Source: Thermoanaerobacter sp. (lineage in GTDB: Bacteria > Bacillota > Thermoanaerobacteria > Thermoanaerobacterales > Thermoanaerobacteraceae). From it: 64,000 nt of DNA. The notes below the pieces were generated by a model, which was given only the letters and a program-made list of their open reading frames with translations, was not told the origin of the DNA and did no database searches. Of the stretch, positions 57,504 to 64,000 are shown one piece after another. A program made the translations under genes and the position numbers. The stretch is from contig JADBKJ010000027.1 of NCBI GenBank assembly GCA_014896455.1, forward strand, positions 27,969 through 91,968, read 5' to 3'. The number at the start of each line of letters is the position of its first letter. Position 1 is the first letter of the stretch.

Positions 57504-58749
57504 TCATGCAGTTTCTTCCACAGTCTCAATCTTTTCTTTCTCATCAATTCCATAATTATACATATAATAGAAATACCCTCTCTTTTCTAATAGCTCATCT
57601 AATGTGCCTCTTTCAATGATTTCTCCATCTCTCATCACAAATATTTCATCATACTTTTTAAGTATCTCCGGGTCTAGTTTATGTGTTACAGCAAGCACTG
57701 TCGCATCTAAATTTATAAGTGTCCTCTCTATATCGCTAGCTGTAACTTTGTCTAAAGCCGCCGTAGCTTCATCTATTAGTAGTACTTCTGCTTTTTTGAT
57801 TAACGCTCTTGCAATTGCTATCCTCTGCCTCTCTCCTCCTGATAGCTCTACTTCCCCTTCTCCTACTATTGTATCAACTCCTTTGGGAAGTTTCTCAACA
57901 ACCTGAATTAAACCAGATTGTCTCAATGCTTCATTAAGTTCCTCTTCCCCACATTCACTGTAAAGACAAATGTTATTCTTTAATGTGTCGCTAAACATAA
58001 AGACATTCTGCTGTATAATGCTAACTTTGCTGTAATAGGAGGCAGGGTCATTTAAACATTTTTTCAAATGCACTATTTAATCTTTCCCTTTCTTCCTTAA
58101 AAGTGGCATTTAGTTTTATGACTTTTACATTTTGCAAATTATCATTCATTTTTGAAAAAAATTCGTTCTGTTTTTCTTTTAATTCATAGCCTCGTATATA
58201 TAGAGGTTTTCTAAACACAAAGTAAAGAAATATATATAAGGGAATTAGAGCCATTAATTCTAAAGTTAATTTGGCATTTATTCTCATGGAAATATAAGCC
58301 AAGAAAATAATAGTTAAAGCATTAGTAAGAATATCTAGCATATTGGCTAATACAAAAGAAACTACAGTATTGCTGTCAGAGTTTATTCTTTGATTTAGAT
58401 ATGCACTGTCTACTCCTTTAAAGTAAAGAATAGGCAATTTAGTTACATGGTCCAATACGTAAAAGTTTAAGTCTGTCATTGATTTGGTCTGAATTTTAAC
58501 ATAGGTATAGCTCACTATAAAAGAAGTGAATATAGTGGTTATGCCAATTAATATTATCTTTGCTGTAAAATCGTAAATTACTTTGAAATCTTTACTCTGC
58601 AATAGAAGGTCAATATAATTACCTGTAATGTAAGGCACTATAATTGACATGAGCCAACCAATGATACTAAAAAACAGAAATACTATCAGGGAACCTTTGT
58701 ACCTAAATATAAATTTTTTAACAAAGTTAAATATTTTCATATTGATCAA
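57504..58749 (-). pseudogene. ABC exporter with an internal deletion
   Basis: The first frame (58048-58749, 233 residues) is an ABC exporter membrane domain ending at LNSAFEKMFK. The second frame (57504-58073) restarts at NDPASYYSKVSIIQQNVFMF, with LSGGERQRIAIARALIKKAE and LLIDEATAALDK. About 180 residues covering the end of the membrane domain and the Walker A are missing at the joint near 58050, and the frames overlap out of phase. No functional ATPase can result. Confidence 0.82.
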
Positions 58750-58763
58750 CTCTCTTGCATTTT

Positions 58764-60161
58764 TTAGAAATTGCCTTTTTCTAAAGAATTAATCACTTCA
58801 ACTGTTTTTTGCTTCAATATCTCTGCTCTTACTTCTGGATAGCCAGCATTTGTATCTGGAACCTCTAATTCTATGTCCGGTTTTACACCCTCTATAAAAA
58901 ATGAACCCCCGTCTCGGTTTAAAACTGTGCCGGCTTCAAATCTCACAATCAATCCACTGTTAGGAAGCCTCATATATGAGGTAAGTGAACCATCTCCTAA
59001 AGTATTTCTTCCCACCAATGTAGCAAAACCTGTTTCTTTACAAAACTTGGCAAATTCTGTGGCTGCAGAAAAAGTTCCTCTGTCTATTATTAGAAATATC
59101 TTCCCTTTGAAATTTACATATTCATTTGATTTGAAAAACTTTTCTATATACTTTTCCTCTTGTTTAAATAGGTTTTCTTTAAATTCATAGATTGTAAAAT
59201 CTTTTTTCATCTCTTCTGAAAGTTTATCGTATATAGGACTCTCTCTGAATTTATTTTCATCATAAAATATTACATACCTCTCAAAAATTTTTTTCGTATA
59301 TTTCCCCTTTCGCGATAAAGAAAAATATGTATTTTTATCCTTATTTTCTAAATATTTTAATTTTAAATATTCCAAACCTCTTTCTCCTATCAGTGGAGCT
59401 ACTATAGCATCTAACCAGTATTCTGAAGAACCTCCTACATTTCCACTAATGTCTATAATTAAATAAGGATAATCTTTGATACTTTTTAAAAAGTTGTATA
59501 TTTCTTTTTTCTCTTCCTGATAATTTTTACTGTTCTGATCTTTATCTATCAAAAAAGAATTAACTCTTAAATAGGCTATTTTATCCTCTTCTAAAATTTC
59601 TGTTTTTATATTTTTCTGTCCTCTCCTCATTTGAACAAAAAAGCTACTATTATAACTGGAATTTACACTTCCTAGCAATTCACTCCATTTTTCATAATTT
59701 TTCTTGGAATCTTTAAATATTTTTATAAAAGGCTTAAATTCAATAGAATCTCTCATCGTTTCATCTTCAATTAATTTTAAAATGTAATTAAAATAGCTGG
59801 GACTTGCTACATAAAGGTGTCCATCATGCAATTTCCCTAAAATTTCATTTAATTTATTATAAAACTCAATGTTATTCCTTGTATTTTTTATCTCTTCTAT
59901 AAACTCTTCCTTATGGGCTAGCCAGTCGTAGCCGTACATTTTTTTTACTTCATAAAAATGTGCGTAATTGTCTTTTAAAATGTTATACATATACTCAAAA
60001 TCTTCTATCTTTTCTTTCTCTGTTAAATCTTTTAATTCTATTGATGCAAATAGAGTGTTTGAAGTATATATACCGGTAAAAAATCCTGTTGAAAATATCA
60101 GAATCAATAAAAATATCAAAGTAATCATAGAAATTGACAGTTTCTTACTCAACAGTATCAC
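58764..60161 (-). CDS. membrane-anchored S41 (C-terminal processing type) peptidase
   Basis: 465 residues. One N-terminal transmembrane segment (residues about 9-31) anchors it with the protease outside. The S41 domain has the nucleophile Ser365 in RGTFSAATEFAKFC and a Gly-rich turn DISGNVGGSSEYWLD. GDGSLTSYMRLPNSGLIVRFE follows. No PDZ domain is evident. Neighbouring a radical SAM peptide cluster, it could trim the exported peptide or cleave off the leader; this is inference. Confidence 0.85.
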   Translation of the reverse strand: MILLSKKLSISMITLIFLLILIFSTGFFTGIYTSNTLFASIELKDLTEKEKIEDFEYMYNILKDNYAHFYEVKKMYGYDWLAHKEEFIEEIKNTRNNIEFYNKLNEILGKLHDGHLYVASPSYFNYILKLIEDETMRDSIEFKPFIKIFKDSKKNYEKWSELLGSVNSSYNSSFFVQMRRGQKNIKTEILEEDKIAYLRVNSFLIDKDQNSKNYQEEKKEIYNFLKSIKDYPYLIIDISGNVGGSSEYWLDAIVAPLIGERGLEYLKLKYLENKDKNTYFSLSRKGKYTKKIFERYVIFYDENKFRESPIYDKLSEEMKKDFTIYEFKENLFKQEEKYIEKFFKSNEYVNFKGKIFLIIDRGTFSAATEFAKFCKETGFATLVGRNTLGDGSLTSYMRLPNSGLIVRFEAGTVLNRDGGSFFIEGVKPDIELEVPDTNAGYPEVRAEILKQKTVEVINSLEKGNF

Positions 60162-60172
60162 ACCTTTTTTCC

Positions 60173-60529
60173 TTATTTAATGCCTTTTTCCTCATTTTCT
60201 AACGATTTAATTACTTGCAGTATTTTTTGTTTTAGCTCTTCATCTTTTTCAAATGGGTTTTTAGGAATCATTTTTATTTCTATATCTGGTATAGTCCCTG
60301 TTTCAAAATATGAAGTACCATCCTGATTTATAAGCATTTCTCCCTCAGACATCACAATTAGTCCGCTGTTAGGAAGGTGCATAATCTCTGGCATAAACCG
60401 ACTTCCGTCTCCCGTAGTTCTCTCACCTATTAATGTAGCAAAACCTGTTTCTTTACAAAATTTTGCAAAGTCATTTGCTGCTGAACAAGTCACTCTGCTA
60501 ATTACCAAAAATATCTTACCATTAAGTTC
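60173..60529 (-). pseudogene. C-terminal remnant of a second S41 peptidase
   Basis: About 118 codons correspond to residues 350-465 of the neighbouring peptidase (FAKFCKETGFATLIGERTTG, IMHLPNSGLIVMSEGEMLIN). It starts at LNGKIFLV just after an in-frame stop, so the N-terminal two thirds were lost. The Ser is still in TCSAANDFAKFC. It is a paralogue, about half identical, not a recent copy. Confidence 0.85.
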
Positions 60530-60625
60530 TCAAGAATATATCCATCCTTTCACTTTAAGTAGAATTAAAAATTTTTTGATATTTGCTTTCTTCTTTTCTT
60601 CTAAAAAAAATCAAACAAAGTATTA

Positions 60626-62365
60626 TCATTCTTTGGGTAACTTGTTTGTATTCGGGCCCGAGTTATTTCTATTTTCTATGAGCTGTTCCTTAATAATATC
60701 ACGGTAAGTAGGGCATGAGGCAAGCAATTCTTCATGAGTTCCAATAGCAGCAATTTTTCCTTTATCAAGCACATAAATTTCCCTGCATTGAAGAACTGTT
60801 GATAACCTATGGGAAATCACAATTAAATTTGGAATGATAGCTTTTATATTCTTAAATATCGCATTCTCTGTTTCGGCATCCACACCTGATAGAGCTTCGT
60901 CTAGTATTAATAAGGTTGGTTTCCTCAAAATAGCTCGTGCCAAAGCCAAACGCTGTCTTTCTCCAGTAGATAACGCTTTTCCACCTTCTCCAACCTTCGT
61001 ATCAAGAAACTCTCTGCCAAAATTAAGTCCGCAAAGTTTTAGAGCCTGCTCCATCTCATCTTCTGAAAAGTTCTCACCCATTGAAAGGTTCTCCCTTACT
61101 GTCATCCCAAAAATAAAATCTGTATTGCTAACAAGTAAAATATGTTTGCGTAAAGACTTCTTTGAATAGGCAGTAATTGGAACATCATTTATTAAACATC
61201 TCTCACTATCAAAATATCCGCTTAAAAAGCGCACTAAAGTACTTTTACCCGAACCACTATAACCAACAATTGCAATATTTACGTTATTTGTAAAATCAAG
61301 CTTTAGGTTGATTTTATCTAATACCTCTTTATCCCCATACTTAACTGTTAATCCATTAAGAGATATGCTTTTTAGATCTCTCAATGTCCTTGTCCCATCC
61401 GGAGCAGTGTAAGTAGTCTCAATAATCGTTAAAACTCTATTAAAAGGTGGAATAACTTGACTAAAAGCACCTAAATTTTTTGAAAAATTGCTAAGAGGTT
61501 CAAATAAATTCTCAGAATATAGATAAAAAGCGATCATAGTACCTATATCTGTTCTACCTATAGAAACTAAAACTGCGCCCACTCCGAAAATCACGAGCGG
61601 AAATATGGCGCTCAAATAAGAATAGCTTGCAGTATAGGCCTTCATATTGAAGATAACTTTTCTGATATTTTTTAACCATTCTTTAATATCAAACAAAAAT
61701 TTCTTAATGAGAAAATTTTCCTGTTTATAGAAAATAGCAATGGGCAATCCTTCTATTTTTTCTTTCAAGCTTTCCAATACATTTGCATAAGAAATCCTCT
61801 CTTCCTGAGACGATTCGATAATTCCTTTTGAGTATTTTTTAAATACCAAAAAGTAAAAAGGAATAAAGATTACTGAAATTATACCAAGGATAGGATTAAG
61901 ATATATCAATACGGCTATCACAACTAAAAATCTTAAAAGATTAAGAAGGGTTGACGGGAAAAAACCTGAAACAACAATACCTGCCATCTCTCCATCAGAA
62001 AGTATCTTTGAAATATACTCTCCGCCCTTTTCTGAAATAAGTCTTTCTATAGGAAGCTTTTGCAGACTTTCATATGTCTTTTGAAAAAAATCAGCTGTTG
62101 CTTCTTTTTGGAGATATTCGAATCTATACTCTGCTATAAAACTTAAAATTACTACAATGGTTCTTATTACAAAGAGCGCCAACAAAAGTGAAATTAACTT
62201 TGACAAAAAAATTTTTGACTGCATTAAGTTAATTATCTCTCGATTAATAAAAGGTACCAAGGCTCCCAGTAATGATATTGCAGTCCAAAGGATGAGTATA
62301 CAAAACTGTGCCTTCCAATATGGTCTGGAGTAGTGAAGAATTTTCCTAAGATATTCTCTATGCAT
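60626..62365 (-). CDS. ABC exporter with fused membrane and ATPase domains
   Basis: About 579 residues from MHREYLRKILHYSRPYWKAQF-type start, overlapping the radical SAM stop by 8 bases. Six-helix membrane domain (about 20-300) and ATPase with Walker A GYSGSGKST, signature LSTGERQRLALA (one Gly changed to Thr relative to LSGGE), Walker [15 protein letters not shown] and SHRLSTVL. No C39 peptidase domain, so leader removal must be done by another enzyme. Overlap with the maturase implies it exports the modified peptide. Confidence 0.88.
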   Translation of the reverse strand: MHREYLRKILHYSRPYWKAQFCILILWTAISLLGALVPFINREIINLMQSKIFLSKLISLLLALFVIRTIVVILSFIAEYRFEYLQKEATADFFQKTYESLQKLPIERLISEKGGEYISKILSDGEMAGIVVSGFFPSTLLNLLRFLVVIAVLIYLNPILGIISVIFIPFYFLVFKKYSKGIIESSQEERISYANVLESLKEKIEGLPIAIFYKQENFLIKKFLFDIKEWLKNIRKVIFNMKAYTASYSYLSAIFPLVIFGVGAVLVSIGRTDIGTMIAFYLYSENLFEPLSNFSKNLGAFSQVIPPFNRVLTIIETTYTAPDGTRTLRDLKSISLNGLTVKYGDKEVLDKINLKLDFTNNVNIAIVGYSGSGKSTLVRFLSGYFDSERCLINDVPITAYSKKSLRKHILLVSNTDFIFGMTVRENLSMGENFSEDEMEQALKLCGLNFGREFLDTKVGEGGKALSTGERQRLALARAILRKPTLLILDEALSGVDAETENAIFKNIKAIIPNLIVISHRLSTVLQCREIYVLDKGKIAAIGTHEELLASCPTYRDIIKEQLIENRNNSGPNTNKLPKE

Positions 62366-63812
62366 TTTTTCTACCCCCAAAGTAATGCGAAATATTTTCT
62401 AGGATTTTTTGCCAATTTCCTTTCTTGCTCATTATATATATCTTTTTCAAAACTTCATCCCAAAATAGACTTTCAAAATTAATAAATTCACCAAAGCGCT
62501 TTTTTATGAGTAACGGATCTGACTCCAAAGAAATCAACGCTGCAGGACATAAATCTTGAAAATCAGAAAACCATACTTTCAGAGGAAAATTTAAATCTCT
62601 GAATTTTTCTAATAGCCATTCCTCTATTTCTTCATACTTGTTATAAAAACAGTTTTTCTCTAAGTTTAATATATTATCAGTTAGCTTTAGGTGCAAATTT
62701 GTAAGAAGATGACAGCTGTATACTGACCCATCTGGGAAAACTGTAAGGTGTGCTTTAAAACCGCATGGGTAAAAATCAGAATGAACTTTATTTACAACCT
62801 CCCCAATAGCTCTTGTAATAGCTAAATCAAACACTGGTTCTGAACTAGAAAGACGGTCAAAAATGTAGGTTATATAATCCTTACATATATTGTAAAATTT
62901 AGGGTTGCTAACAAGATTATCTACATCAATTTTCCCCGATAGTAATGGAAACTGTTCTTCTTTTTTAATAGCTATAACAGAAGCAATAGAACTTAAGAAG
63001 TCTACAATATCTATTAAGGTGTACCCTGCATTAAACGCATAGTATGTATACGTAGCTTGTACCGACAACCTTACACCTCTATTCTTCAATATTTCAACAT
63101 TCTCCATTACGTGTTTAAACGTTTTAGTCCCATTTGTAAATCTTCTATTGTGGTCATGGACATCTTTTGATCCATCAATACTTACGGTGACCGAAAAGTT
63201 ATGTTTAAGCAAAAAATCCAACTTTTTATGGTCAAGAAGCGTTCCGTTTGTTGATACAGCAAATCGTGGCATTATACCATTTTTTATAAATTCTTCTACT
63301 ATAACTTTAATAGTTTCAAAGGCCAATAAAGGTTCTCCACCAAAAAAGGAAACTGTTGTTATAGAATCCCCTAATAATTGGGATAGTTTTTGGACGGCAA
63401 TTTGAGCTGTCTCTTTTTTCATTATTTCTTTTGGAAAACTTTTAAAATCACCACCAGAAGCATAACAATAAGAGCATGCCATATTGCAACCCGTACTTAC
63501 AAAAAACCAAATATTATGTGGTCCTGATTTTCTACTTTTTTCTCCACTCCTCTTTTTGAGTTCGAATGTCTTTTTTTGGAATATTTCTTCACTCTCTTCA
63601 AATATTCTTTCACACATTCTCGAATTACATCTCGTAATTAGTGAAATATCAGCAATTGAATATCCCTTTTCCTTCAATTGGAGTACTTTCCCTTTCAATT
63701 CATCAACAACAAAAAGAGACATAGAAAGAGGATGATAAACCAGCCATTCTGAATCGGGCCCATTAACGGGCCCAATTACATGATAATCATTAATAGCTCT
63801 CCACGTTTTCAT
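62358..63812 (-). CDS. radical SAM peptide maturase (SPASM-like)
   Basis: 484 residues. Residues 1-85 form an N-terminal domain that could be a RiPP recognition element. The radical SAM cluster ligands are C109, C113 and C116 (STGCNMACSYCYASGG, CxxxCxxC), followed by FFGGEPLL and STNGTLLD. The C-terminal domain has C350-x11-G-x4-C367 (PCGFKAHL...PDGSVYSC), the opening half of a SPASM/Twitch domain, plus C388 and C422. It therefore has fewer ligands than a full SPASM and may hold a single auxiliary cluster. The start has AAGGTGAG. It lies 24 bases after the precursor gene. Likely to install a thioether or C-C crosslink. Confidence 0.9.
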   Translation of the reverse strand: MKTWRAINDYHVIGPVNGPDSEWLVYHPLSMSLFVVDELKGKVLQLKEKGYSIADISLITRCNSRMCERIFEESEEIFQKKTFELKKRSGEKSRKSGPHNIWFFVSTGCNMACSYCYASGGDFKSFPKEIMKKETAQIAVQKLSQLLGDSITTVSFFGGEPLLAFETIKVIVEEFIKNGIMPRFAVSTNGTLLDHKKLDFLLKHNFSVTVSIDGSKDVHDHNRRFTNGTKTFKHVMENVEILKNRGVRLSVQATYTYYAFNAGYTLIDIVDFLSSIASVIAIKKEEQFPLLSGKIDVDNLVSNPKFYNICKDYITYIFDRLSSSEPVFDLAITRAIGEVVNKVHSDFYPCGFKAHLTVFPDGSVYSCHLLTNLHLKLTDNILNLEKNCFYNKYEEIEEWLLEKFRDLNFPLKVWFSDFQDLCPAALISLESDPLLIKKRFGEFINFESLFWDEVLKKIYIMSKKGNWQKILENISHYFGGRKNA

Positions 63813-63836
63813 ACTTTTCTCACCTTCTTTTTCTAA

Positions 63837-63932
63837 TTATGCTGTTACATGTCCACCCCCGCAACAAATTAAAGCACCACAACATCCATCAATAACGATA
63901 GGTCCAGTGCTGCCAAGAATTACTTCCGTCAT
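63837..63932 (-). CDS. Cys-rich RiPP precursor peptide (31 residues)
   Basis: The ATG at 63930-63932 follows a strong GGGGGAGGTGAATAAC ribosome binding site. The peptide is 31 residues: a 16-residue leader-like part (starting MTEVILGSTGP, ending VIDG) and a core CCGALICCGGGHVTA with two adjacent Cys pairs (C17, C18, C23, C24). It is too short for standard gene finders but has position, ribosome binding site and neighbour (radical SAM gene 24 bases downstream) expected of a RiPP precursor. The pattern does not match the precursor families I know (subtilosin, SCIFF, PqqA or streptide). Confidence 0.8.
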   Translation of the reverse strand: MTEVILGSTGPIVIDGCCGALICCGGGHVTA

Positions 63933-64000
63933 GTTATTCACCTCCCCCTAAGCAATTTTTATGCTGAGCACGTCTTAAAACTTTTCTATATTTGTATTTA

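Overview
The window reads as chromosomal DNA of a low-GC, thermophilic, anaerobic Firmicute close to Thermoanaerobacter. Evidence: the gene order ctsR-mcsA-mcsB-clpC-radA-yacL-ispD-ispF-gltX-cysE-cysS-mrnC-rlmB-yacP-sigH-rpmG-secE-nusG-rplKAJL-rpoB, a B12-dependent class II ribonucleotide reductase, a Cys-rich insertion in EF-Tu, and AT-rich spacers. Genus is an inference; no database was searched.

Layout. (1) 1-9.6 kb, minus strand: start of rpoC, rpoB, rplL, rplJ with an L10 leader, rplA, rplK, nusG, secE, rpmG, tuf, tRNA-Thr and sigH. (2) 9.6-10.7 kb: a wrecked IS1634-like element with an internally inverted transposase and a 31-bp flanking duplication, between sigH and yacP. (3) 10.7-22 kb: a Cys T-box controls cysE-cysS-mrnC-rlmB-yacP; then gltX, proS, ispF, a lipase-like hydrolase, ispD and yacL. 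(4) 22-31 kb: a small plus-strand gene, radA, mntH/mntR and the CtsR-controlled ctsR-mcsA-mcsB-clpC operon. (5) 31-47 kb: malic enzyme, an EF-G-like GTPase, PTS enzyme I, a split fructose-type PTS with its PRD regulator, a GGDEF protein, nrdJ with paired NrdR-like boxes, a thioredoxin-like protein, a class III aminotransferase and a His-tailed DUF896 protein. (6) 47-54.8 kb: DUF1614 protein, an S9 peptidase, then a rearranged zone with truncated AraC-type regulator and sugar-permease fragments and a higher-GC mecI/blaR1-like pair whose repressor has a premature stop. (7) 54.8-64 kb: a RiPP-type cluster with a 31-residue Cys-pair peptide, a radical SAM maturase, ABC exporters and an S41 peptidase, plus decayed duplicates of the last two.

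Two observations stand out. First, the 31-residue peptide at 63837-63932, too short for routine gene calling, has a core with two adjacent Cys pairs (CCGALICCGGG) and lies directly upstream of a radical SAM/SPASM-like enzyme, an ABC exporter and a membrane-anchored S41 protease. It looks like a post-translationally modified peptide system of a kind I cannot match to a named class. Second, a GC-rich repeat of about 265 bp, with imperfect inverted ends, occurs twice in opposite orientation (25303-25567 and 47895-48156). Each copy lies between two copies of a different, locus-specific terminator hairpin, as if insertion into a terminator had duplicated the whole hairpin.

Functionally the left half is housekeeping (transcription, translation, cysteine and isoprenoid synthesis, proteostasis). 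The middle is central metabolism and sugar uptake with recognisable operators. The right end is accessory and partly decaying.
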